From Anaerolineales bacterium (lineage in GTDB: Bacteria > Chloroflexota > Anaerolineae > 4572-78 > J111): a DNA stretch of 64,000 nt. How positions within the stretch are numbered: the first letter of the stretch is position 1; each line of letters opens with the position of its first letter. Both the position numbers and the translations under genes were made by a program. Location of the stretch: assembly GCA_020634855.1 (NCBI GenBank), contig JACKAU010000003.1, positions 806,001-870,000 on the forward strand. The letters are read 5' to 3'. Below are positions 1-7,709 of the stretch, piece after piece. The notes beneath the pieces were generated by a model. That model worked only from the letters and a program-made list of their open reading frames with translations, made no database searches and had not been told where the DNA came from.

Positions 1-1381
1 CAGGAGAGCCGTTCTTAATTTTGATTAAGTAGGTGTCGCCGTCAACCAGCGAACCTGCCCACAAGCGCTCACTCGTAAGCGGATCTTTATCGCGAGAAAC
101 CCACATGCCAGCCCCCATATTCTCCATATAATCGGCGTCGCCCCGCTCCCAGATGTGGTACTGGCCGGCCGGAAAAATCTCAAAGTTGACCTTATTACTC
201 AAAAAACCCTGACTGGGGGTGAAGAACATGGTCAGATCTAAATTTTCGATTAAATCTTCATCTAAATCGTCACGCTGCAATTTATACCAGTGTTCCCCGT
301 CGGGAGCCAGCCGACCGCTGTTGACTTCGTGAAAATTGAAATCAAGCGGGTTGTTGGGATAAATATTGACCGGAATATAATCTTTCTCCGGCTCATCCGG
401 TGGAGCGGGCACCGGTTCCGGCTCACTGCTGCTGCCGCCGCCTTCATCGCCGCCACTGTTGTCCAACTGGAGGGTCTCCTCGTTGGGGTTTTTTAGTGTC
501 CCCGGCGGGATGGTCAACCAACCCAATGCATCAGCCTGAATGAGCCACTGGGCTGCGGTTTGGGCGTCTTGTCCTTCGATGGCCTGAGCGGTCAGTCGCC
601 ACAGAGTTTGGGGATTGGCGTCGCCGGGATTAGCCACCTGATCCGGCAACGTGCCGGCAGTGACGAGCCAGCCCACGGCCTGGGCCTCTTGCATCCACTG
701 GGCCGCCTGAACCGCCGTCATATTATCCACAGCTTGCGCGGTCAGTGACCAGGCCATTTGACGGGCGCTTAAGGCTTCGTTGGAATTGATGAGCGAATTC
801 AGGCCGGCCGGTATCGCGCCGGTCACTGCCGAGGTTTCGGCTTTGGCCTCCAAGGTGTATTCCAACTTGAAGGGCGAGTTGTTGAAGACCCGGACATAAT
901 AGTCGCTTCGCTCGCCCACCTGGCCTGACCAGACGGTTTCGGTTAAGCCCGGCCGGCCAACCGGCGACAGCGACCCGGCGCCCACAGTTTCGGGCATAAC
1001 TGCCGCCGGATTATTGGGCGTCGATGGGATTTCGGCGAGAATTTGGAAATTGGCTTCGGCGGTGCTGATGACGGCTTCGCTCTGGTAGCGTAAGGCCAGG
1101 GAGATGATGTCGGCGCCGGCTTCGGTGAAGCTGGCCCGATTGTAGACATACCAGTTTTCTTGGCCCGGATCGAGATGATTGACGTTAATACCGGGGCTGA
1201 GGGGACGGGCCGAGCGCAGTGTATAACCTGTTTTTGAATTAAAGGAAAAATCTAGAAAGGATCGGCCCGGCGTGGTATTGGCTAAAGCCGGTACGGCCAC
1301 CAATAGGAGCAAAAGTATAATTAGACCGTACCCCACGATCGATTTATAAGTTAACTTTTGAAACTTGGGGGTTAACTTCAT
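1..1381 (-). CDS. Exported PPC-like beta-sandwich protein, C-terminus cut by window edge
   Basis: The reading frame is open from the ATG at 1381 to the window edge, at least 460 residues, with an AGAGG box about 7 nt upstream of the start. Residues 15-35 are a hydrophobic signal or anchor ending in VPALA, so the protein is probably exported. A first beta domain (about 45-185) is followed by two helical repeats containing AQWMQEAQAVGWL and AQWLIQADALGWL, an acidic Ser/Gly/Pro linker, and a second beta domain from about 345. The second domain shares MWVSRDKDPLTSERLW-type sequence with the protein at 17343-18437 (MLVSRDGDPLTGERIW), so the two are paralogues. The fold resembles PPC-type secreted domains. 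The function is unknown; a surface role is inferred from the signal and domain type. Confidence 0.8.
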   Translation of the reverse strand, partial: MKLTPKFQKLTYKSIVGYGLIILLLLLVAVPALANTTPGRSFLDFSFNSKTGYTLRSARPLSPGINVNHLDPGQENWYVYNRASFTEAGADIISLALRYQSEAVISTAEANFQILAEIPSTPNNPAAVMPETVGAGSLSPVGRPGLTETVWSGQVGERSDYYVRVFNNSPFKLEYTLEAKAETSAVTGAIPAGLNSLINSNEALSARQMAWSLTAQAVDNMTAVQAAQWMQEAQAVGWLVTAGTLPDQVANPGDANPQTLWRLTAQAIEGQDAQTAAQWLIQADALGWLTIPPGTLKNPNEETLQLDNSGGDEGGGSSSEPEPVPAPPDEPEKDYIPVNIYPNNPLDFNFHEVNSGRLAPDGEHWYKLQRDDLDEDLIENLDLTMFFTPSQGFLSNKVNFEIFPAGQYHIWERGDADYMENMGAGMWVSRDKDPLTSERLWAGSLVDGDTYLIKIKNGSP

Positions 1382-1549
1382 AATGTGCCTCTTTTTTGTT
1401 GGTAAAGACAGCCTGAAAGAATCTGCATTACAACTGTTTATAACTTACCATAAAATAAGGAGAGCGTCAATTATGTCAACTATTCAATACTCGTAACGAG
1501 TAACAAACCGAGGGAAATCCACTGGGTTGTATTTCCATAGGCAACACCC

Positions 1550-1594
1550 TTGATAAATCAATAAATTTAATATAAACTATATTAAGTTTATCAA
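1550..1594. promoter_or_regulatory. AT-rich inverted repeat upstream of the rrf2 remnant
   Basis: TTGATAAA at 1550-1557 pairs with TTTATCAA at 1587-1594, and the interior carries TTAATATA facing TATATTAA. The element ends 26 nt before the Rrf2-like start codon. Its position fits an autoregulatory operator or promoter, but no binding data are implied. Confidence 0.4.
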
Positions 1595-1620
1595 TTAGAT
1601 AGCCATTTACAAGCAACGAC

Positions 1621-1881
1621 ATGAGTTATTCACTAACGTTTTCCCAGTCAGTAATTACCGTTTTATTTGTAGCGGATAAAGTCCAACAAGGCATCTATGA
1701 TTTTGTACCCACTCAGGAAATATCAGACGCATTGAATATTCCTAAACCCAGCGCCGTAAAGATCTTGCAAAGCTTAAACCGGGCCGGGATTATTGAAACT
1801 CGTGAGGGGGCAAAGGGGTGTACGGTTGGCAATGTCGCCATTAGACATAACTATTTAATTATTAAATCATGCAAAAATTGA
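1621..1881 (+). pseudogene. Rrf2-family transcriptional regulator, frameshifted remnant
   Basis: The 86 codons encode the N-terminal winged helix of an Rrf2/IscR-type regulator: a helix-turn-helix around residues 30-60 (EISDALNIPKPSAVKILQSL) and the wing start near 61-65. After about residue 66 the frame leaves the family pattern. One frame over, the DNA reads GVRLAMSPLDITI and then a stop, which matches the expected Rrf2 continuation (GGY/VRLA..P..IT). The gene therefore carries a frameshift followed by a stop, and lacks the cysteine region that would bind an Fe-S cluster. No good ribosome binding site is visible. It lies in a decayed zone beside IS fragments and is probably non-functional. 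A stand-alone DNA-binding peptide cannot be excluded. Confidence 0.6.
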
Positions 1882-2077
1882 AATTTCTACTAAGGCTCAT
1901 TGGTATTGTTCAGTTCGTACTTGGCCTGGCCTTCTCGTTGCAACCTGCCTATGTTCTTGAATGGAATGGATGGACTTATCCGTTCCCTCATCTGATGTAA
2001 ACTATATGCTCGGTATGTTGTCAGCACGATTTTTGGGTTATGGCTTGGGCATATTTTACACGGTATCACATTCCTGA
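1869..2077 (+). pseudogene. Small membrane protein remnant, frameshifted
   Basis: The frame from 1869 reads a hydrophobic N-terminus (KFLLRLIGIVQFVLGLAF) and stops at 1998. In another frame from 2003 the sequence continues as YMLGMLSARFLGYGLGIFY and stops at 2075. Joined, the two halves look like one short multi-pass membrane protein of the kind with an ARFLGYGLG-type helix, so a frameshift is inferred near 1998-2003. It overlaps the end of the Rrf2 remnant, so the two probably formed a pair. The function is unknown and the gene is likely dead. Confidence 0.45.
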
Positions 2078-2225
2078 CACACCTCAAGGATACGTCATCT
2101 ATGGCGAATTCGACTCGGAGAAAAACTTCAAAAAATACTTGAACTCTGCCGTCGTGAAACGCATCGGTGTTGAACTCATTCCGTTGCTTGATGCTCCCCA
2201 AAGTTCAAACATTACGAAGCAATAA
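2064..2225 (+). pseudogene. Possible C-terminal remnant of a small alpha/beta-barrel-like protein
   Basis: An open frame of about 50 codons ends at 2225 and reads IPDTPQGYVIYGEFDSEKN followed by a short helix. This resembles the C-terminal half of small dimeric alpha/beta-barrel (NIPSNAP/ABM-like) proteins. It overlaps the end of the membrane-protein remnant in another frame and has no clear start of its own. I read it as another decayed gene end in this accessory patch; the family assignment is weak. Confidence 0.25.
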
Positions 2226-2280
2226 TTCTTGAAGATAACTAAGCGCCTAGAAGCAATCTACTTCGACCTGCGGTTAGAAC

Positions 2281-2319
2281 AACAGACCACCTCTGACATT
2301 TATCAAGAGGTGGTCTGTT
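2281..2319. terminator. Strong hairpin between gene remnants and IS630 fragment
   Basis: AACAGACCACCTCT pairs perfectly with AGAGGTGGTCTGTT around an 11-nt loop. No long T-tract follows on the plus strand (ATAAGTAGTTTT). It may be a terminator or part of the IS630 fragment end. Confidence 0.5.
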
Positions 2320-2344
2320 ATAAGTAGTTTTCAATTCTAACTTA

Positions 2345-2776
2345 TCACATTATTAGTGATACTGAGAATGGAGATAAACTGGTCACAAGATAAAGAGCGA
2401 AAAAGTTCATAATGACCAGACATTTTTGATGCAAGGTATCATAAGCTTTGGAACGCAACAACTTGTCCCGCAGCACCCGCCATAAGCGTTCAATGCCATT
2501 GAGATTGGGCGAATAGGTTGGTAAAGGAACAAACTCAATTTGCTCTTGATGAGCTTTAAGAAAATCGATGGTTGCGGCTGAACGATGAGCCGGAGCATTA
2601 TCACCGATCACAAAGATAAAATAATCTGGGAAAGTGTCCATCAAATGCTCCAGATGAAAACAGAATTGACAGGAGGCTTTCTGGTCATAGATTTCATAAA
2701 GACCTTGACCACTGAAAGGGTCAGTTGAGCCAAACAAGTAACAAACCTCATCAAGGCCGGGATAGGGCAATCGCAT
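2345..2776 (-). mobile_element. IS630-family transposase fragment (DDE_3 domain)
   Basis: The 143-residue frame carries the second half of an IS630-type DDE transposase: the catalytic Asp region FVIGDNAPAHRS and the Glu region LPTYSPNLNGIERLWRVLR, followed by a short tail. A full IS630 transposase is about 330-350 residues with a helix-turn-helix N-terminus and an earlier catalytic Asp. Here the N-terminal half is missing, and upstream the DNA turns into an ISAs1 remnant within about 40 bp. The element is truncated and presumably immobile. The start codon at 2776 is simply the first available ATG, not a true start. Confidence 0.8.
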
Positions 2777-2812
2777 ACTAAAGTAACAGGACTTTAAGAA
2801 GATAATCGGTAC

Positions 2813-3078
2813 TCAACCAGCTTTCTTGCGTTTGGCTTGAATGCCACATTTGGCAGAGGGTTCTTGTTTTAGCAGGTTCAAAGCCCAGTGACGCAAGATG
2901 GCGAAATTTTGAGCAGCGTGTTCCGTACGAACCCGACATTGATCCTCGTCAAAAGCAACATCCAAACCCAATGGAGTTGGTTTTCAATGGTCCAATGAGT
3001 GGATGAAAAGTTTATCAGCCTTACTTCAAGGCTGATAAGAGTAGCGACTTCAACCGTGAGGTTGCTCAGCTGGACCAT
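2813..3078 (-). mobile_element. ISAs1-family transposase C-terminal fragment, frameshifted
   Basis: One frame reads THWTIENQLHWV. One frame over, the DNA continues LDVAFDEDQCRVRTEHAAQ and NFAILRHWALNLLKQEPSAK, ending in KRKKAG and a stop at 2813. This is the characteristic end of ISAs1-family transposases (HWxIENxLHWxLDVxFxED...), so a frameshift lies near 2970. Only the last fifth of the protein survives. Short palindromes, TCAATGGTCC facing GGACCATTGA and AAGGCTGAT facing ATCAGCCTT, flank the 5' part. It is a dead fragment adjoining the IS630 piece. Confidence 0.75.
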
Positions 3079-3106
3079 TGAAGGCTTTTAAAACAGTCTC
3101 TTAGGT

Positions 3107-3607
3107 TCATTTATACGAGACCGCCATCTCGGCGGGTTGGCGCAGGGTTTGATACACTACACAATATCGTTCGGTCAGTCGGATTAACGTTGCCAACTGC
3201 TCCTCAGCCGCATCGGTATCCAAATCAAATTGAAGCCGTATGTTCTGAAATCCAACCGGAGCCTCTTTCGCCACCCCGAGCGTTCCCCGAAAATCTAAAT
3301 CACCTTCGGCTTTGATGACGCCATCGCGTAGCTCAACCCCAATGGCGGTGGCCACGGCGCATAAAGTTACCCCGGCGCAAGCCACCAAGGCTTCAAGGAG
3401 CATATCTCCCGAGCAAACACTAATCCCATCACCCCCTGTAGCCGGGTGTAGCCCTGCTTGTACAAGCGCCTTGCCGGTGTCCACTTTACAAGTGACATCT
3501 TCGCCCAGACGGCCTTGGGCTTTAAGGGTGATCAAGGCCGCTTGCGGTTGTTCTTTATACCGCGCTTTGAGCGGTTGTTGGAGTGACCGTAATTCTTCAG
3601 CATTCAT
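3107..3607 (-). CDS. OsmC family peroxiredoxin-like protein
   Basis: The 166-residue protein fits the OsmC/Ohr fold, homodimeric cytoplasmic proteins that reduce organic hydroperoxides with paired cysteines. C77 in LLEALVACAGVTL and C149 in TERYCVVYQTL lie where the family's peroxidatic and resolving cysteines sit. Three more cysteines (C40, C65, C83) are present. The segment VTCKVDTGKA..GLHPATGGDG matches the N-terminal strand region of the OsmC branch rather than Ohr. An AGGAG box precedes the ATG by about 11 nt. It is flanked by IS debris and a methyltransferase on the same strand. Substrate specificity cannot be read from the sequence. Confidence 0.85.
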   Translation of the reverse strand: MNAEELRSLQQPLKARYKEQPQAALITLKAQGRLGEDVTCKVDTGKALVQAGLHPATGGDGISVCSGDMLLEALVACAGVTLCAVATAIGVELRDGVIKAEGDLDFRGTLGVAKEAPVGFQNIRLQFDLDTDAAEEQLATLIRLTERYCVVYQTLRQPAEMAVSYK

Positions 3608-3672
3608 AATAATTCATCTCCTTATCTTTTATCGCCTCATTGAGCCTTTCTGACGCTGTCCAGCAGATCAAA

Positions 3673-4491
3673 CTATTTCCGACCGGTAACCGAATAGGCG
3701 GTCAGGGTGGCGGTAAAATAGCCCTGCTCCGTTCGCACCTGAAGCTCTTCGAGCCAGCGCCTACCGCTGTCTGCCGATATTTCTCCCGCCTCGATTAGCA
3801 GGCTTACCGTTTGCCCAAGGTTGTAAATTGCATCGGCTGTTTGGAAGTCGTTGATGATCGAAATTTTCGGGTGGATGGCAATTTGGGAAAGACCAGCTTC
3901 TTTGAACCACTGCGGAATATAGCGTCCAACCCAGCCGGATTTGAAGGAATCGCACCAAGCGTTCTCGATCCGCCGAGTCACATCTTGTTGTTCAGAATTA
4001 ATGGTGAAGGTGCCCCAGTCATTGTCGTAGGCCAGTAGAATGCCGCCTACTTGAAGAACCCGGACTAGCTCGGCAATCGCTCGGGCCGGATCGGCAATAT
4101 GCTGTAGAACCCGATCGATTCTAACTTTGTTGAAACGCCCGTCTTCAAATTCCGTGGCCAGCAAATCGCCTGTCCGAAATTCAACTGAGAGGCGTTGGCC
4201 TCGCTGATCGGCCATTGCCTTGGCAATGAGTTTCTCACTGGCATCCAGCCCCGTCACCTTGCCTCCGGCGCCGACCAACTCAGCCATTCTAAAGACGTCA
4301 TCGCCGAGTCCGCAGCCGGCATCGAGCACTTTATCGCCGGGGGCTAACGCCAGTAATCGATAGCTTTCCGTTTTGTAATCTTGGTAGTACGGGAGGGAAT
4401 CAAGCAGCGCAAGACAGTGGGAATATACGTCGGTATCCTCAGCATCGTCCACACTGCCGAACCCAGTCGCTAGGTATTCGTTGCCCATCAT
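3673..4491 (-). CDS. Class I SAM-dependent methyltransferase (UbiE/type 11-like)
   Basis: The 272 residues contain motif I VLDAGCGLGDD at about 55-65, the acidic ribose-binding position GLDAS at 81-85, a motif II/III region (RIDRVLQHIADPARAIAEL), and GGILLAYDNDWG. This is the complete Rossmann methyltransferase core followed by a C-terminal lid. Family members methylate small molecules; the substrate is not identifiable here. The start is one of two adjacent ATGs at 4491 and 4488, with an AGG just upstream. It lies 65 bp upstream of the osmC-like gene on the same strand and may be co-transcribed with it. Confidence 0.85.
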   Translation of the reverse strand: MMGNEYLATGFGSVDDAEDTDVYSHCLALLDSLPYYQDYKTESYRLLALAPGDKVLDAGCGLGDDVFRMAELVGAGGKVTGLDASEKLIAKAMADQRGQRLSVEFRTGDLLATEFEDGRFNKVRIDRVLQHIADPARAIAELVRVLQVGGILLAYDNDWGTFTINSEQQDVTRRIENAWCDSFKSGWVGRYIPQWFKEAGLSQIAIHPKISIINDFQTADAIYNLGQTVSLLIEAGEISADSGRRWLEELQVRTEQGYFTATLTAYSVTGRK

Positions 4492-4567
4492 GAAACCTGA
4501 GATAGAGAGATAACTTCGTATTGATCGAACAATTAGTCGTATGATAACTTAAGTTGCTACCCTGCCA

Positions 4568-4661
4568 GACCTTTAGGGTTTCGACGCTAATTTTGACAAG
4601 AATTGACGTTAAACAGCCAAATTTAGGTCGGGATAAGGCCCTTTCGGAAACCCTAAAGGTC
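4568..4661. repeat. 15-bp perfect inverted repeat in a 445-bp gene-free stretch
   Basis: GACCTTTAGGGTTTC at 4568-4582 is exactly inverted at 4647-4661, with 64 bp between. The second arm is preceded by CTTTCG and followed by TTTTCC. The surrounding gap 4492-4936 shows no credible gene: its short ORFs lack ribosome binding sites and family features. The repeat could be a mobile hairpin element or a structured RNA. Confidence 0.6.
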
Positions 4662-4936
4662 TTTTCCGCGAAAGGTGGTAACTTGGGTTATGATACCAGA
4701 AAAAAGGGGTTTTGCGAATCCCTTTTTGTCTAAGGAGACCCGCTCAAGCCACACTGCCCCAACGCGAAGCCGGGGTCGAAGCGCGGCCGGCTTCAAACAA
4801 TGGAAGAGTGGCCATTCAAAGTTTCGTTCTCTTTCAGTTTTCAGTATTGTACAATTTATCAGCATTTTCTGGCTCCCTCACCCCCAGTAAGGCCAACTCC
4901 AAACTCGCCTTCACCAAGTGGGATTGGAAGGATAGG

Positions 4937-5366
4937 CTACTTCGTCTGAAGCATCTCCTGGAAGCCGGCACCTCGTCTCCAGCGTACCTGATTGCCGATC
5001 TCAGCCATTCGCCAGCCGCTTGCCCCCAAGATCACGTGCCCGGTTATCACGCCACCCGCTAGAAAATAGTTGTCATAGGGATCAGCGTTTGGATCACCGT
5101 GGCCCTCTGCCCAAAGATGTATCGCCACCAAGTTCGCCCGGAACTCGGCGGAAGCGTCATCTTTCAGGGTAATGGTAAAGCCGCTGGTTAGATGTTGGGT
5201 GGCTTGGAAACGGCTTAAACTACGGCTATGGCTATCGCCGATTTCTTTTGGCCCTTTCGTGACGGCTCCGTTGGGCCGCACTATTTTGGCATCATCGGCA
5301 AAAATCTGACCCATTGTTGTTACATCAAATCGTTTCTGATCTAAAGCGGCAAAGTAGCGGTTAATA
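4937..5366 (-). pseudogene. SnoaL/NTF2-like protein, 5' end lost to IS insertion
   Basis: From an ATG at 5314 the frame gives 125 residues with SnoaL/NTF2-like features (MGQIFADDAKIVRPNGAVTKG, later WRMAEIGNQVRWRRG). The frame stays open upstream and encodes SVINRYFAALDQKRFDVTT, the expected first helix of this fold (RYFAALD...D), until it hits the IS boundary at 5367. The true N-terminus was therefore severed by insertion, and no matching start is evident beyond the IS at 6425. NTF2-like proteins include small enzymes and binding proteins; the role here is unknown. The shortened ORF could still be translated but lacks helix 1. Confidence 0.65.
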
Positions 5367-6424
5367 ACTGAAGTTACGCAGATGAAAAATTGACAAGAGC
5401 AACAGAATGACAGGAAAGAGCTTTGAGTTCAGAGAAAGCAGCCTTAACCGCTTTCAAGTACAGTTTAGACTTCAAGGCAAAATGATTGGACTGATGAGCC
5501 AGTTTGAGCCGCTCAAGTTTGATAAAGGCAATCATAGCAGCAAAGATGTGGTTACTTTGCGAACGAATGGTTTTGGTCGGTGATTTTTCTAAAGCCACAT
5601 TTTGTTTGAGCGATTTATGGAAAGCAACACCTTTAAGATAGACCAAACGGCATTGACCAGCTTTCAATTCGACTTCCGAGACGGCTACAAACTGACCGGC
5701 TCGTTTATCGGCCTCAGACAAGGCCACCAAACGATTACCCTTGAGGGTACCAACAAAGTCTTTCTTGAGCTTTTGCTTGACCGTCACCATATTGTCTTTG
5801 GCACTGAACCAGCTATCCCAGATGACATACTTGAACTTGAGCCGGTTGTGTTGCACCAAGATTTTCAACCGTTCTCGCACCAGTTCATTTTTACTCACCG
5901 GACTTTTGCGCTTGTATTTACCACTCTTGAGATCTTGAACCACATCCGTTTTGGCCACTAATTCGAAGGCGACCGGTAACGAGATACTTTGTTCATCATC
6001 TAATATCGTGTGGTACACGAAATTGACCAGGTTAATCCCTTTTACCGTTCGCTCTTGACTATGGTCGTAGTGATAACAAACAATATCATTCTCTTCGGTG
6101 TACGGTTTTTCTTCAATGGTATCGTCGACCAACACCACGCCATCGGCCCGTTCTACTTGGCGCACTGTCGGTTTGATCGTTTGCCAATATCTTTTCTGGT
6201 CGTACCGTTCTTTGCCCAGAAAGCGGGTGATCTGATCGTGGCTGTAGGCGTTATCGACCACGCTGGATAAACCGGTAGCCGTTGCTAATGAAAAGGATGT
6301 GATTACGTAATCGCTGTACAAATCCAATAGTTTTTGATCCATTGCTGCCATCCTGGTTGATTTTGTTCAGCATCCTATCCCTGATTTTTGTCTCTTGTCA
6401 AATCTGTCACTGCGTAAGGTCAGT
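5367..6424 (-). mobile_element. Complete-ended IS with about 33-bp imperfect inverted repeats (IS4/IS701-like)
   Basis: The left end 5367-5399 begins ACTGAAGTTACGCAG and ends TTGACAAGAG. The right end, read inward from 6424, begins ACTGACCTTACGCAG and also ends TTGACAAGAG. The roughly 33-bp repeats match at most positions. One minus-strand transposase gene fills the element. The flanks are AT-rich (TTAATA on the left, AAATAA on the right), and a target duplication is not clear. The element interrupts a SnoaL-like gene. Confidence 0.8.
5374..6351 (-). CDS. IS4/IS701-like DDE transposase with internal deletion
   Basis: The 325 residues begin DQKLLDLYSDYVITSFSLA, a start typical of this transposase group. 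They include the first catalytic Asp region GVVLVDDTIEEKPY and the second Asp region YVIWDSWFSAKDNM. The C-terminus has HKSLKQNVALEKSPTKTIRS. Between LVYLKG (about residue 240) and HKSLKQN, only four residues are present. In relatives as I recall them, this interval holds about 45 residues including the Trp/Glu-bearing (WxxEEYH) helix with the catalytic Glu. The enzyme is therefore probably inactive, although the reading frame is intact and the inverted repeats persist. The start has no strong Shine-Dalgarno sequence. Confidence 0.8.
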   Translation of the reverse strand: MAAMDQKLLDLYSDYVITSFSLATATGLSSVVDNAYSHDQITRFLGKERYDQKRYWQTIKPTVRQVERADGVVLVDDTIEEKPYTEENDIVCYHYDHSQERTVKGINLVNFVYHTILDDEQSISLPVAFELVAKTDVVQDLKSGKYKRKSPVSKNELVRERLKILVQHNRLKFKYVIWDSWFSAKDNMVTVKQKLKKDFVGTLKGNRLVALSEADKRAGQFVAVSEVELKAGQCRLVYLKGVAFHKSLKQNVALEKSPTKTIRSQSNHIFAAMIAFIKLERLKLAHQSNHFALKSKLYLKAVKAAFSELKALSCHSVALVNFSSA

Positions 6425-6440
6425 AAATAATTAGAGAATC

Positions 6441-6474
6441 AAAAAGAGCCAGGTAGAATCCAACACTGGCTCTT
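6441..6474 (-). terminator. Rho-independent terminator for the FHA gene
   Basis: On the minus strand AAGAGCCAG pairs with CTGGCTCTT and is followed by a T-run (TTTTTGATT). It lies about 115 nt past the FHA gene stop. Confidence 0.75.
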
Positions 6475-6590
6475 CTTAGGGCTATATCATGAATTCAATG
6501 GCTTACAACTTGCGCAACGGGAAGGGGCGAACTCTGTTTGGGTTTGAATTTGACCATCCGAGCCGAGCAAACAATAATTGGCCGAAATGT

Positions 6591-7541
6591 TTAACCTTCC
6601 TGGTACTTAAGCGATGAGACGCCAACTAAAACCACGTCTCCATTCTTTAAATAGTGCGGGCTGGTGATCTGTTCATCATTAACAAATGTTCCGTTGAGGC
6701 TGTTCTGGTCTTGCACTACAAATCGACCTGACTCTTGAATAAATATGGCGTGGTGTCGTGAAATTTCTTTATCTTTTGACAACACAACACCGTTATCGCT
6801 GGAGCGCCCGACCGTGGTGATACCCGATTTTAGGGTAAATTCATCGCCGGTGTGGGGGCCGCTAACGCAAGTAAGTTTGGCGGTCACTTCCAGCGTATTT
6901 TTCGTCAAAGGCATAACAATTGTCGTGTCGGAGTCATCATCTGGAGTTTCCGGCAGCGGAGGCATAATATCCGTTCGATCCGGGTCGTCGGCATCGGCAT
7001 CGAATGGCGGCAGCAAGAACGTGCCATCCTCATCAACAGCTTCCTGCGAAAGGTCATCAAGCGAAAGAACGAGCGTTCCGTCCTCATCTTCATCTTCGTC
7101 TTCATCTTCATCAACTTCGTATTCTAGGTCGTCAACCGGAATCGGCGCCGGCTCAGGTATGGACGAGGCACGTACCACCGTCCCATCTTCAAGGCTTTCC
7201 TCCGGCCGACCGGGAGCGAGGACGATCGTGCCATCTTCTTCAGCTTCGGCCGAAGCCGGCTCAGATTTGACCGAGGAGGATACGGACTCGGATGTAATCT
7301 GTCGATCTCGAGAGGGGGACGTATCAACCTCAATTTGATCGACATGAGACCCTTTAATGAATCTAATCTGAGTTCGCGGGATCATGATCGGCTCACCCGA
7401 AACAACTAAAAAAATATTAAAAGCATCTTGGGCTTTGAATTCACCGTCTAGGATCTGTCCATCGACAAAATTAACGGTCACCTGTCCTTTAATGGCCAGC
7501 AGAGGGGGCGCTGCTGAAGAGACCATATTAGAAATCGCCAT
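6591..7541 (-). CDS. FHA-domain protein with acidic repeated-Thr linker
   Basis: Three parts are visible in 316 residues. Residues 17-65 form a small beta domain starting KGQVTVNFVDGQILDGEF. Residues 75-215 are a disordered, very acidic linker. Residues 222-314 are a forkhead-associated domain with GRSSDN (245-250), SRHHA (261-265) and NGTFV (283-287), the residues that bind phosphothreonine peptides. The linker repeats a motif of acid-Gly-Thr followed by hydrophobics: EDGTIVL, EDGTVV, EDGTLVL, EDGTFLL and DTTIVM, with Thr at about 105, 121, 156, 174 and 206/207. Such sites could be kinase targets recognised by the protein's own FHA domain; this is inference. AGGAGG lies 5 nt before the ATG. 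No kinase gene is nearby. Confidence 0.9.
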   Translation of the reverse strand: MAISNMVSSAAPPLLAIKGQVTVNFVDGQILDGEFKAQDAFNIFLVVSGEPIMIPRTQIRFIKGSHVDQIEVDTSPSRDRQITSESVSSSVKSEPASAEAEEDGTIVLAPGRPEESLEDGTVVRASSIPEPAPIPVDDLEYEVDEDEDEDEDEDGTLVLSLDDLSQEAVDEDGTFLLPPFDADADDPDRTDIMPPLPETPDDDSDTTIVMPLTKNTLEVTAKLTCVSGPHTGDEFTLKSGITTVGRSSDNGVVLSKDKEISRHHAIFIQESGRFVVQDQNSLNGTFVNDEQITSPHYLKNGDVVLVGVSSLKYQEG

Positions 7542-7709
7542 AATTCCTCCTGAGTATTGTTGACCGATTTGGCACTTATAAACTTACCCGTTCCGATGTC
7601 TAGCCCAAAATTTGAGGATTAACCAAAACTGTGTTTCAGGTTTGATGATTCGATCTCAAAATGAAAAATCGGTTATGTATTTTAATTTTATTATGGGTTA
7701 ACATCAAGG

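Noticed and set aside
1890..2201. 103-codon minus-strand frame
   Set aside because: It is antisense to the broken plus-strand genes, which show recognisable family sequence.
4675..5062. Short plus- and minus-strand frames between the methyltransferase and SnoaL-like gene
   Set aside because: Frames overlap each other, lack starts with an RBS and show no protein-like pattern.
6745..7338. 197-codon Ser-rich frame opposite the FHA gene
   Set aside because: It is the antisense of the acidic linker; poly-Ser arises from GAx codons on the other strand.
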